Shown: piece after piece, positions 25,301 to 34,721 of the stretch
Layout: every line of letters begins with the position of its first letter
Numbering within the stretch: position 1 is the first letter of the stretch
Source of the DNA: Whalleya microplaca
Taxonomy: Eukaryota; Ascomycota; Sordariomycetes; Xylariales; Xylariaceae
NCBI GenBank assembly: GCA_022497155.1
Contig: MU385715.1
Location: 868,001 to 932,000, forward strand
Direction of reading: 5' to 3'
DNA length: 64,000 nucleotides
Notes under the pieces: generated by a model
Seen by the model: only the letters and a program-made list of their open reading frames with translations
Database searches by the model: none
Told to the model about the DNA's origin: nothing
Program-made: the position numbers and the translations under genes

Positions 25301-26006
25301 TACTCGGCGGAGGAGCAACGAACGGCTTCTTGATAAAACCCGAGGACCCGGAGCTCAGCCCACTAGGCTTGAAGGGCGCGACGGGTGGAGCCGCTGGCTT
25401 ATTGAAAGCTGCTATACGATCCCTAAAAGAGTTGGCGATCGGCTTCTCGGCAACGGGCGGTGCTCGAGCTTGTACTGGAGGCTTAGGAGGTGGTGGCTTG
25501 GAGGCAATTGGAGAGCTTGGCGGCTCAGGCACCTTAGGCTCGACGTGAACAGGTGCCGGGATAGGGGCGGGCTCAGGGGCTCTGGCAACGGGGGCCACGG
25601 GAGCCGGAGGGGACCGAGGAGACTCCACGGCCGGTGGCGGTGGTGAGGCAACAGGCACCTCCTCTCGCACATCTCTAGGCGAGACATGCTCGGGCTCGTC
25701 GGCAGGGGTCGGCGCAGGCGAACCAGTAGGTGGTAGTGGAGGAGCAGCAGTAGCAGGCTCTGCCTCCTTTTTTCGATTTCTCGTCGGACGCGGCGGGGCC
25801 GTGGGCTCGTATTTCTCGACGAAGTTACGGGGGAAAATTCCCTCTTGCTTCACGCCCAGGCCATCGACGTACTCGCCGGCAAACCAATCATCGTCCTCCT
25901 CATCGACGACAGTTATTATCTGGCCCACGCCAAAGGGTAGGTCGTCCTCGTGGCTCGAGGCGTACTCGTAGAGAGCCTTCACCTTGAAAGGCACAGCAGC
26001 AGCCAT
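22356..26006 (-). CDS. BBC1: Bbc1/Mti1-type SH3 protein of cortical actin patches
   Basis: A homologue of yeast Bbc1 (Mti1), which binds type I myosin and restrains Las17/WASP-driven actin assembly at endocytic sites. Three exons (26006-24314, 24247-24173, 24124-22356) give 1178 residues. Intron 1 is GTGAGT...GTAG and intron 2 is GTAAGT...TTCAG with an ACTAATGAC branch region. An SH3 domain occupies about residues 5-66 (ALYEY, the acidic loop EEDDDW, and FPRNFVE near its end). A very long proline-rich, disordered middle follows, including a Lys/Glu coiled segment near 300-330. The last about 230 residues form the conserved Bbc1/Aim3 C-terminal domain, which has an NlpC/P60-like look (PGDIVSIRNAKF, DHVAIVAEWDG) and starts near TQWWVARNGLPP. 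The small middle exon encodes proline-rich sequence. Domain order and length fit the family. Confidence 0.9.
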
Positions 26007-27553
26007 GATGGCTCGAGCTCGCGGTCGTCGTAAGCAGCCAGGAATTCAATTCCAGGAAGCTCAGATGGATACGGGCGGGTTTGGTTGGTATGTGCGTTAG
26101 GGAAATGGATGCGACAGCGACGATGTGGGCGGAGGGCGGAGGGATCGGTTAGACAGATGTATGTGGTTTACGTATGTACGGGGTATTAGAAAGGCGAAAC
26201 AACTCGAGGGCTCAAACTAGTGAAGTAGTGGAATGGCGGAATGGGCAGCTGGGCAGGATGGGACTGGGGGACTTCGAATGGGACTCTGAGGCTGAGCATT
26301 TGCATGTACGGGCATTTGAAGTACATACGCAGTACTCGCAGTAGCCTGTCAGAGCTCGCAGCTGGGGGGGACTGGGGGGGGGAAAAGAGAGCGAGTCGAC
26401 GTCAGCGCATGAACGGGTAACCCTGGCAGCCCTGGTACATACATGTACTGCGTATGCGTATGAATTGCAACAGCAGGTGATGAGAGCCTATGTACCACAC
26501 AGCGAGCCAAGCTCCGACCCTAAAATCAGAGATGTGCCTCAGATTGGAGTTTCGCCTGTTTAAGCTGGTAAATTGATTGGGCCACCCGGAAGCTGTGGGA
26601 TTGTGCTTGATGTATGTACGTATTCCGTTATGTATTCCGTTAGGTACTTTATGGACTTTGGATGGATGCGAATGGCTGGTTTATTAATAATTGGTGCAAC
26701 ACGACGGTTCAGTATGTAAATCGTCCCGAGTTATGAAAACGACAACAACAAAAAACAACAAGAAGTTTTGCGTTGCGGTTGGAGTCTTGCGGTTGCGGGT
26801 TGTTCCCAAAAGTATGGATGTATCAGAAACGCCCCCTTGCGACCCTTGGGATGAAGAAGGGAAAGGGATTCCTCCAGGCTGCCAGGTTGCCAGGGCTGGA
26901 ACTGACTGTGACTGACTGCCCGCCAGCACGGACCAATGACGATTGTCTGCTGCAGCTGACTTTTTGTCACTTGTCATGGCTGGAGTCGTCAATGGCGTAC
27001 CTAGCTGCCTAGAAGAAGCAATTGCTGGTTAATAATAGACCTATCTAAGAAGGTTATGCCACAATAATGGTATGAATGGAAATGCCGTATAACCTGATTT
27101 TAGTATAATTCAACTTTAAAGACTTGACAATTTTAATTATTTTGAAATTGTTCACTTATGAGTAACTCAGTAACTCAGTTATATGAAATCGAAAACCAGA
27201 TGGTACATGTACATGTACATGTACATATAATTAGCTGCTGGTAGGGCAGACTAAGGATTCCCGCTTGTGTGGCTTATTATTTAATTATCGGTAAGAACGG
27301 CATGTGGCGTAGCCATTCTTACATCGTCACACAGTACGGAATACGTACAGCTACTACCAGGGATGCTTACTTAGGTAATCCGTACCTTTTACCTAAGCTT
27401 CGATTATTCATTCCGATTGCACCACCAATTCTCCTTGCACTCACCTCACGCCTTCGAGACGACGAGGCAGGCAATCGTCAGTGGCACTACCTATACTACA
27501 AGCAACGGTCTTCAAGCAGTGGTCTGCATACACATCCACACACCTCAACCACG
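26007..27553. other. Divergent intergenic region between Bbc1 and Rtr1
   Basis: Serves as the promoter region for both the minus-strand Bbc1 gene and the plus-strand Rtr1 gene. It contains an ACATGT palindromic repeat (TACATG units, 27203-27226), AT-rich DNA near 27,080-27,190, and G runs near 26,365. The open frame upstream of 27554 continues into Rtr1 but reads unlike the family and is not counted as coding. Confidence 0.5.
27203..27226. repeat. Palindromic ACATGT repeat
   Basis: Four overlapping TACATG units form a near-perfect palindrome about 330 bases before the Rtr1 start. Confidence 0.85.
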
Positions 27554-28597
27554 ATGTCCTCCCAACCCAAAAAGCCCAGCAAGGGCATCCTGAAGAAACC
27601 CAGCACCGCCGCCACTACCACCACAACCACGACCACCACCATCGCCGTCACGCCCCCAACCCCCGACACCAGCCGCACGCCGGATCCCAAAGCGCGCGCC
27701 ATAGCCGAGCAGCACGCGCGCATAATCCACGACCGGCGGAGCCTCGAAGACAGCATCTCAGACTCGCTGCTGTACCTGTCGAAGTTCCCGCTCTCCCCAT
27801 CCCCCTCCCCCTCTTCCACCTCCTCCCCATCCACCGCCTCCCCCTACACACCCACCCCCACAGACATATCCGCCTTCAAGTCCCACATCCGCCTCTTCCA
27901 GCCCAGCGACTACGACGACCTGATCGCCGAGCGCAACGCCCTCGGCAAGTGCGGGTGGGCGCTGTGCCCGCGCCCGCGCGCGCGCCTGGGCGCCGGTGCC
28001 TTCAAGCTCGTCAATAAGGGACGGCGGGACTTCGGCATCGTGCCGCGCGCCGAGTACGAGCGCTGGTGTAGCGGGGGTGGGAAGTCCAGGACGGACTGCG
28101 CGCGCGCCGCCATGTACGTCAAGGTCCAGCTCATCGAGACGGCCGCGTGGGAGCGCGCGGGGATCAGTTCGATCCAGATCGAGCTTTTGGACGAGCCGGA
28201 ACTGGGGGCCGGGGCGGGTGCGCGGGCTACCGCTGGGGAAGAAGACGGCAGCAACAATGATACGGATGCGGACCGTCTCGCCAAGGACGTGGAGGCTCTG
28301 AAGCTCGAGATCGAGGCGGCGCGGAAGGCGGCGCGAGATGCTCGGGACCTGGCTCTCGAGCGAGGCGACACGGGGAAGAAGGGGGTGGAGCGGGAGCGGT
28401 CCGTTAACGTCACCATCCGAGAGAAGACGGCCATCGTGGCAGCGGAGGAGCCGTTGCTGGACCAGGGCGCCGCGGACGGCCATCTGATCCTGGACGGCTA
28501 CAAGACCAAATTCGATGCAAAGAAGTCACATACCATGGGGAATAAGGGCAGCAGCAATCTCGCTGACATAAAGGAGGGGAATGAAACAGCAGAATGA
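27554..28597 (+). CDS. RTR1: Rtr1/RPAP2-type RNA polymerase II CTD phosphatase
   Basis: A member of the Rtr1/RPAP2 family, which dephosphorylates the C-terminal repeats of Rpb1 and helps RNA polymerase II import and the early elongation transition. The ATG at 27554 (MSSQPKKPSKGILKK) is chosen over the longer frame from 27269 because the upstream residues do not resemble the family. The single exon gives 347 residues. After a Thr/Pro/Ser-rich linker, the zinc domain has C133-x4-C138 (CGWALC) and then C172 and C182, followed by ARAAMYVKVQL, typical of the family's YxxSxxxxxQL helix. The last two cysteines are separated by nine residues, more than the usual short spacing, because of a small Gly/Lys/Ser insert. 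A charged C-terminal coiled segment (about 240-275) follows. It is convergent with the S17 gene. Confidence 0.85.
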   Translation: MSSQPKKPSKGILKKPSTAATTTTTTTTTIAVTPPTPDTSRTPDPKARAIAEQHARIIHDRRSLEDSISDSLLYLSKFPLSPSPSPSSTSSPSTASPYTPTPTDISAFKSHIRLFQPSDYDDLIAERNALGKCGWALCPRPRARLGAGAFKLVNKGRRDFGIVPRAEYERWCSGGGKSRTDCARAAMYVKVQLIETAAWERAGISSIQIELLDEPELGAGAGARATAGEEDGSNNDTDADRLAKDVEALKLEIEAARKAARDARDLALERGDTGKKGVERERSVNVTIREKTAIVAAEEPLLDQGAADGHLILDGYKTKFDAKKSHTMGNKGSSNLADIKEGNETAE

Positions 28598-29132
28598 TTT
28601 GCATACATAGATAGATCACCCTCCATCATCACTTGCATACTAAGGCGTTTAGAAAAGGTTGGAGAAGATACCCAGTCAAGGAGAAGACATAATGACTTTA
28701 TACGGCGCAAGATATAAGGTAGCTCAAGAATGCATTACAAAATAGATTACTACGATAGCCATAAATCAATTCACCTACCTTGTAGCTCGGTGCGTGATAA
28801 TACACCAGAGACACTAGAATCGATCGTGCAATTATCTAAAGGTTAGGATCGACATGTAAAGCCGAGTTGCAGCAAACAAGTCACATCAATCAGCATAAAC
28901 GAGTGGGAAAATTGGCCATCAACCGTCTTCTCCAGCCGCAGAAGCAGGCCAGAGAATTAGGGACACCTGTTTGTGGGAAAGATCTCTTCATTTGTGAGGA
29001 TCTAGAATGCACGTACTATCGTCCGTAGAGAAGACGCCGTGAAGCCATGAGACCAGTAGTGCCAGCAGTTGCCCAAATCAACCATACCCCCTCCGCCGTT
29101 CATAAAAGCCGTACATTTCCCTCTGTCTCCGT
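28598..29132. other. Intergenic between convergent Rtr1 and S17 genes
   Basis: Shared 3' region of the two converging genes. No feature beyond AT-rich probable terminator sequence was recognised. Confidence 0.5.
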
Positions 29133-29773
29133 CTATCGCTGGGGACGGTCGCCGAATCTGCGGGGCCGCTCGGCAGTCTGTTGCTGGACGACGGGGACGA
29201 CGTTGACGGGGACGTTCTCGAACTATAGTAGATAGACAATGTGAGCAACTGAAATCCTACATAGGGGGAAATGGGAATGGGAGGTTGGGTGAAAACGTAC
29301 GCCGAGGTGCTTCAGCAGGTCCTTGGTCTCGACATCGATGTCGAGCTGGCCGGCCTCCGAGTTCTGGGTGAAGTCGAGGGCGGAGACCTCGGGCACGTAT
29401 TGATCCTTGCGTTCTCTCTCCTCTTCTTGCAGCTTGAAGGAGATACCGCGGACGGGGCCTCGCTGAATTCGCTTCATCAAGTGGGTGGTGTAGCCGGCGA
29501 TCTACCATGATACAACAAGTTAGCCATTTGATCCCGACCGCTGTACCGCCACATGCATGCCCGCTCCTCTAGATGTGCTTGCTTTCTGACGGATTGGCTA
29601 ATTGGCGGAGTGACTGGTTGACTGACCTTGTTGCGCAGGCGCTTGGAGGCGATGATGGCGATCTCATCGCAGACTCTCTTGTTGGTCTCGAAGTCGAGGG
29701 TGAGCTTGGGGTAGTACCGCTCAATGATGACCTTGGCGGACTTCTTGACTGTCTTCGTGCGGACGCGACCCAT
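29133..29773 (-). CDS. RPS17: 40S ribosomal protein S17 (eS17)
   Basis: Structural protein of the cytosolic small ribosomal subunit. Three exons, 29773-29627, 29501-29301 and 29222-29133, have two phase-0 introns (GTCAGT...GTAG, 125 bases; GTACGT...ATAG, 78 bases) and give 145 residues, the normal length. The N-terminus [18 protein letters not shown], the core [16 protein letters not shown] and [15 protein letters not shown], and the end of exon 2 (LLKHLG) continuing into FENVPVNVV are all diagnostic of eS17. The start has a purine at -3 (CCAAAATGG). The middle exon opens with a codon for the conserved isoleucine. Identification is essentially certain. Confidence 0.98.
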
Positions 29774-30255
29774 TTTGGCGGTGTTGACTGTGGAAGTGAG
29801 AGTCTGGTGTTGGAGAGAAACCCGAAAATGGTCTTTTTTTTTGTTGGTCGTGAAGTTCGCAACAGGAATATTAAAGTGAGAGTGGGCGAAATCTCTGTGG
29901 GGGATGTTCGGCAAAAGTCTGGGTCCTAGGGCAGCCTCAATCTAGAGAGTGATTGGGCAGTTAAAGTGGGACGGTTAAAAGAAGTGGCACCTCCCCGAAT
30001 ACAAAGTACGTACCTAAATATTATCGTATACGACAGCTGCCCGTGTACATTTGCCAATTGCATCAAGAATGGCCAGCCGTCAGTATAAAAGCGCCGAACG
30101 GTAGGGAATACTACGTATAGATCTGTATATGCACGTTGAGAAGTGTTTAGATTGTAGGTAGCTAGGCATTGCCTCCTATCCCATCTTGCTATGTACAGGA
30201 ATCTACAGGATAGTCTACACCATTTTACAGGCCATTTTTCCAACGCTTCGAATCT
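29774..30255. other. Promoter region of RPS17 and 3' region of MRP51
   Basis: Separates two minus-strand ribosomal-protein genes. The S17 leader is preceded by an A-rich tract near 29,835 (minus strand). No TATA box was recognised. Confidence 0.5.
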
Positions 30256-31689
30256 CTAATATGGATCCTGCTCACGATCACGTCCGAGGCCGTAGCCTTG
30301 AGCACTGCCGAGAGCCCGGGGACCCGCGCGGTTCCCCGAAGGGGTCCTGTAGTGATTTGTCGGGTTGAGCGGTACTTTGGGGGCTTTATGCGCCTCGATC
30401 TCCTCGTCGAACACGCGCACGCCATCCTCGCCCACCCTCTCCTTCTGCACCGTGATGCTGGTGAGGTTGGGGTCGTCTATGCCGATGATGATTTTCCCGG
30501 TGGAGTCGAGGGTAGACGACATGGGCTGCACGTAGAGCTTAGCGCCGCCATAACCGTCAAGGGCGACTTGGTGTAGACTGATATGCTTGGCCCCTGCTTT
30601 CAGCCGGTTCGCGTTGAAAGTCGACTCCCCGCCAGGCGTGGAGACCACAAATCCTCCGACACCAATAGAAGCCCTGACGTTTTGCCCGGATCTCGGCTTC
30701 AGGACCCTCGCCCTGATGGGGGGATGATACGCCTGGGGCCCGTAGACAGGATGATTATCCTGGAAGTTCTGGGTTCGTAGGTACGAGAGACCAGCCGATG
30801 GGTGCGTGACGGGAGGCCCATTGATGGCGTATAGGCTCCTGCTGGTGAGCACATTTTCCTTGCCTGGACTAAACGTGCCAAGATGACGGAGCTGGGCCTC
30901 CAGAGCGACTGGGGCGAGGTCCAAAAATCGGCCAACCATAGTGTATAATTGAAGACGGTCTTCCCTCAACTCCCTCAGATAATCCGTCAGCAGGGAATCT
31001 GTGATTTCGCTGGCATGGATTTCGGGAGGTATTGGTTCGTTGTCCTCCCGAGCCTTCTGCGCCTGATCCTGGGTCATTCTGGCGGCGAGCTTCTCCTTCA
31101 AGTAGGCGCGGAATTCCGGACGTCTGTTTCGGACTTGCTTCTTGATATACTTGTTGAAATCACCGTCCGTCATACCCGCGAGCCATGGGCCCGTGAATTT
31201 CCACCTCTTCGTCTCTAGCTCCTCTCGCTGCTCCTCAGACTCCCACGCGGTTATGTCGCGATCTTCTTCGAACACCGATTTCGGATTCCGGGCCTGGTTG
31301 AATGCATCGTAGTTGTTGGCATCGGAGGGAATTGAGATGGGCAGGTTCATCTCTTGGTATTTCATCATGGTAATGGTGTGATCCCCGGCGGATTGGAAGT
31401 CGGTGATCTGCTCGACGGAATCGACTTGTTTGACGCGTATAAGAGGATAGGTGGTCTTCGTGGTGGTCTTCAGCGGAAAGGCTCTTTTGAAGCCCCAATC
31501 ACCAGTAACTCTTGACGACGAAGGCGTCGTTATGGTGAGACGAGTCGGGAAAGGCACCGTAGCCGTCGCAGAATAATGGTTAGTTGCTGACGAAAAATCG
31601 CCAGGCGGGTTGGGTATGGGGGCAGGCATAGAAAACATTCGAGACGTCCGAAGGAGCGCCCCCCCAGGAGAGACACTCCGACCAGCCAT
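30256..31689 (-). CDS. MRP51: Mitochondrial small-subunit ribosomal protein Mrp51 (bS1m)
   Basis: A component of the mitochondrial ribosomal small subunit; in yeast Mrp51 also supports translation of COX1-COX3 messages. The ATG at 31689 begins MAGRSVSPGGALLRTSR, the conserved family start. The frame extends 11 codons further upstream but only to a TTG, so 31689 is used. The single exon gives 477 residues. The basic, Arg/Ser-rich N-terminus can serve as mitochondrial targeting sequence. Conserved blocks include GDWGFKRAFPLK, the ITDFQSAGDH motif, and the C-terminal VSTPGGESTFN and NHYRTP segments. It is next to the cytosolic S17 gene in the same direction and divergent from the NECAP gene. Confidence 0.9.
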   Translation of the reverse strand: MAGRSVSPGGALLRTSRMFSMPAPIPNPPGDFSSATNHYSATATVPFPTRLTITTPSSSRVTGDWGFKRAFPLKTTTKTTYPLIRVKQVDSVEQITDFQSAGDHTITMMKYQEMNLPISIPSDANNYDAFNQARNPKSVFEEDRDITAWESEEQREELETKRWKFTGPWLAGMTDGDFNKYIKKQVRNRRPEFRAYLKEKLAARMTQDQAQKAREDNEPIPPEIHASEITDSLLTDYLRELREDRLQLYTMVGRFLDLAPVALEAQLRHLGTFSPGKENVLTSRSLYAINGPPVTHPSAGLSYLRTQNFQDNHPVYGPQAYHPPIRARVLKPRSGQNVRASIGVGGFVVSTPGGESTFNANRLKAGAKHISLHQVALDGYGGAKLYVQPMSSTLDSTGKIIIGIDDPNLTSITVQKERVGEDGVRVFDEEIEAHKAPKVPLNPTNHYRTPSGNRAGPRALGSAQGYGLGRDREQDPY

Positions 31690-32272
31690 CGTGGAGGTTC
31701 TCAAGCTCTGTGCGGAGCTCAATGGGCGCAGTTGATGTCAAGCGCAAATCAAATCAGGTACGAAGTGGAAGCTTTGGCGGTTGCGGCGAGGATTTTCGAC
31801 GGGACATGGGACGGGGACGGATTGAAGCCGGTGAATCCTCGGGGATATCTATGCAGCTTATGTATGTACACAATGATATGTATGTATCGAAAGTCAAGCT
31901 ACATGTACCCGTTGGCCCGTGCCTTCAATGTAAAAAGTAAGCTCCGAAGCTACATCATCCTCCCCTCCTCCCCTCGGAGCCGCAGGGAACAGGGGGCCTC
32001 CGCCACCTGCTGCCCTCACTAAACTACAAAGTACATAACCTACAGTGCACAGTGCACAGCACAACAGAATGTGCCTCTTATTATCCATTGCACAGTTTCG
32101 CAATCAGGGGTCAACCTGTATTAAACCGAGTTGAGTTGCAACGCGGGCTAATATAAGTACCTACCTGTCTGTCTATCCGTCTGTCTGTCTGTCTGTCTGC
32201 CTCACACAAAAACGTTGCGTGTTCTGTTCCGCGGGAAAGCTACCTAAGTAAGGTACCTGACCTGACCAGGAG
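31690..32272. other. Divergent promoter region MRP51 / NECAP with a GTCT microsatellite
   Basis: Carries a (CTGT)n tract at about 32166-32200, some 75 bases before the NECAP start, and a CTCC-rich stretch near 31,970. It is likely the shared upstream region of the two divergent genes. Confidence 0.55.
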
Positions 32273-33067
32273 ATGGAAACAATCGACGCCGCGACGGGCC
32301 GCGCGCTGCCGGCCGACGCCATCCAGCGGGTGCTGTTCGTGGCCAGCCCCGTGCACGTGTACAACATCCCGCCGATGACGCCCGGGAAGGGGCACGTGGC
32401 GGCGGGGTGGACGGCCGACGGCAACGCGCGGCAGATCTTCACGGCGCGGCTGCGCGTCGTCGAGACCGCCGTCGGCGGCGATGACGAGGAGAACGAGCAG
32501 GTCAAGACGGACGTCGTGCTCGAGGACGCCGCCACCGGCCAGCTGTTCGCCGCCGCGCCCTACACCGCGCCCGCCGTCGTCGAGCCCGTGTCCGACAGCT
32601 CGCGCTTCTTCGCGCTGCGCGTGCAGGACGAGGCCGGGCGAAAGGCCACCCTCGGCGTCGGCTTCGAGGAGCGCAGCGAGGCCTTCGACTTCAGCGTCTC
32701 GCTGCAGGAGGCCCAGAAGGCGCTGGGGCTGGGCCAGGCCGGCGCGCCGGGCGGCAGCAGGAGGCCGGGGCAGGCCGAGAAGAAGGACGGTGCGGAGATG
32801 CGCGACCTGAGCTTGAAGGAGGGAGAGACGATCACGATCAATCTGCCGGGGAGGTTCAACCGGCGGAAGCCAGAGCCGTCGTCGTCTTCTACCGAATCTT
32901 CTTCCCCTGCCAGCCTATCGTCTTTCTCCTTGCCCCCGCCCCCCTCCTCAACGTCAAGTAACCGTAACTCACTTCCACCCGCCCCGAGGACGCAAAGCAC
33001 GCAGTCGAAACAACCGACTGCGGAGGAGCTGGGCTTTGACGACGGCAAGTTCGGGGAGTTTGCGTGA
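32273..33067 (+). CDS. NECAP-like endocytic adaptor-binding protein
   Basis: A member of the NECAP family (adaptin-ear-binding coat-associated proteins, formerly DUF1681), which act with AP-2 and clathrin at endocytic sites. It is a single exon of 264 residues. The PH-like NECAP domain occupies about residues 15-165: RVLFVASPVHVYNIPP at its start, GHVAAGWTAD, the RLRVVE strand, SSRFFALRVQDE, and the conserved GVGFEERSEAFDFSVSLQ. A Lys-rich turn, the LKEGETITINL segment, and a Ser/Pro-rich tail with a hydrophobic end (LGFDDGKFGEFA) follow. The gene is very GC-rich with strong codon bias, unlike its AT-rich flanks. Family assignment is firm. The Bbc1 gene on this window also acts in endocytosis, but the two are not adjacent. 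Confidence 0.93.
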   Translation: METIDAATGRALPADAIQRVLFVASPVHVYNIPPMTPGKGHVAAGWTADGNARQIFTARLRVVETAVGGDDEENEQVKTDVVLEDAATGQLFAAAPYTAPAVVEPVSDSSRFFALRVQDEAGRKATLGVGFEERSEAFDFSVSLQEAQKALGLGQAGAPGGSRRPGQAEKKDGAEMRDLSLKEGETITINLPGRFNRRKPEPSSSSTESSSPASLSSFSLPPPPSSTSSNRNSLPPAPRTQSTQSKQPTAEELGFDDGKFGEFA

Positions 33068-33337
33068 ATGAATGGGCTCTCGGATGAACTAGTTGGTAAT
33101 TTCATAGGGATAGGATATGCTACTATGGGATGAAGATCACGCAGGCAGTGGTTTCAACAACTCTCTGCATTCCCAAATTAGGAAGTCTAGTCAGCTATTA
33201 GAGACGCCTGCCTAACGCCTTCTAAGTTATCAATCCATGAAATCTACCAATACAACAGTTATCCAATCATTCATTTGTGAACCTTGACATTTCTTCTTAT
33301 TCTCTCCCGTCTCTCTTCCCATCGGTCGTAATACATC

Positions 33338-34144
33338 CTAGGGCAAGCTCATCCGTTTCCCGTTTGGTTTCGGTTCTCGGTCTGATGTTGTCTCGGCAGA
33401 TACTGAGTGTTTGCGAGGGGACTTTCTCGGTTCTCCCCCTGAAGGCGTTCTATTTTCTTTGGGGCTGTTGTGCCCTTGAGTATTCTGAGGAGCTGGGTAA
33501 AATCCGAACTCTGGACCGGGATATGGAGCGTAGGCATCGTGATAATGCATGATATTCCACCCACAAGGATATTGAGGGCCATAGAGGGGTGGGAGTGTCG
33601 GCCATTGGACATAGGGTTGGGGTGGAAGCGGCAGTATAGGTAGAGGGGGAGTTCCATAGTCAGATGGACTGTTCGGTGGCATCCGTCTCATCTCTCGGTC
33701 CCTTTCGACCTGGGACCACCGATCCCGACACTGGATCTCGACGTGGAGTTCGCTCAGACGCATCAGGATTGACTTCTCCTCCTTGACCGTCTCGGCGATC
33801 CGGTTCTTCAGCCAACCCTGATGCTTCTTGGCCCGCTTCTGCTCATCTTCATTGCCCTCCTCTACCTGTTCTGCAACCGGGGCCAGTCTCTTGAACAGTT
33901 CGAGGGCTTGCCGGTCATGTTGCTGGAGCATCTCGACGAGGTATGATCGCTCTGTGTGTAGCTCTTCGAACGATCGCGGGTTCAAGCCCAGCTCCATTGC
34001 GGTTTTGGATTGCCAAAGGTCGCTGCGGATCTTGGATATTTTCGTGTCTCTGGATTTCTTGTAATTCCACCGTGGTTGGCCACCACCACGACCCCTTCCT
34101 TCTTTTTCATTGCGAGCAACCTCGTTTGGTGGATTGGGTGACAT
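33338..34144 (-). CDS. Coiled-coil protein of unknown function
   Basis: A single-exon gene of 268 residues whose ATG lies at 34144. The N-terminus is basic and Gly/Arg-rich (GRGRGGGQPRWNYKK). Residues about 35-165 are strongly helical and charged and probably form a coiled coil (heptad-like runs around SYLVEMLQQHDRQALELFKRL and WLKNRIAETVKEEKSILMRL are visible). The C-terminal 100 residues are Pro/Tyr-rich and disordered, ending in a basic Ser/Lys segment. No known domain was recognised. It converges with the NECAP gene, leaving 270 bases. The long uninterrupted frame and sensible start support a real gene; function is unassigned. Confidence 0.65.
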   Translation of the reverse strand: MSPNPPNEVARNEKEGRGRGGGQPRWNYKKSRDTKISKIRSDLWQSKTAMELGLNPRSFEELHTERSYLVEMLQQHDRQALELFKRLAPVAEQVEEGNEDEQKRAKKHQGWLKNRIAETVKEEKSILMRLSELHVEIQCRDRWSQVERDREMRRMPPNSPSDYGTPPLPILPLPPQPYVQWPTLPPLYGPQYPCGWNIMHYHDAYAPYPGPEFGFYPAPQNTQGHNSPKENRTPSGGEPRKSPRKHSVSAETTSDREPKPNGKRMSLP

Positions 34145-34721
34145 GTTGCAGTTGGATTACTGGCAGCCCTATATCATGAATCTATCGTATTCATGAGCAT
34201 ATAAGAACCCAGTCTAGATCGAGTGACTAAGGTGCTTATATGCATGATCGGGCTTTGAAAGCAAGGGTTCTCATGTCAAGACAAGACGATTCCACAGCCG
34301 TTAATCAGGAACAGCCTATTTTGATATAAATGACTGTTCTACAACGCTCTGGGACAAGCACAGTCTCTAGTAGTCAGATGTCGAAGAAGAAGCTATAACA
34401 AAGGATGAACTGAGGTAACCTAAGCTGTATATGCATACCGATTCATTCATTCCTAATTCCCAGTGAAAGCATTTCTATATTATTTGCAGAATCTGCCCTG
34501 ATGAGAATATCTTAGTTCTTTGAATCAAACAAAAGCAAACCGAGACTTGCATGCGTGAACGTTTCTTAATGTGCTAGTATGGAATTTAGAAATGTTTCCC
34601 AAAATAGTTCCTGTTGGCATCTGATTTGTGCTTTGAATATCAGGCATATTCTTACCGTAGGCATACATCTACTGTACACTACCAACAAGCGACAAGCCTA
34701 ATTGCATTTATAGCCAAGTAA
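34145..34721. other. Intergenic between tandem minus-strand genes
   Basis: AT-rich spacer that includes the promoter of the coiled-coil gene and the 3' region of the radical-SAM gene. No feature was recognised. Confidence 0.5.

Noticed and set aside
27758..28483. 241-codon minus-strand frame
   Set aside because: Antisense shadow of the GC-rich Rtr1 gene.
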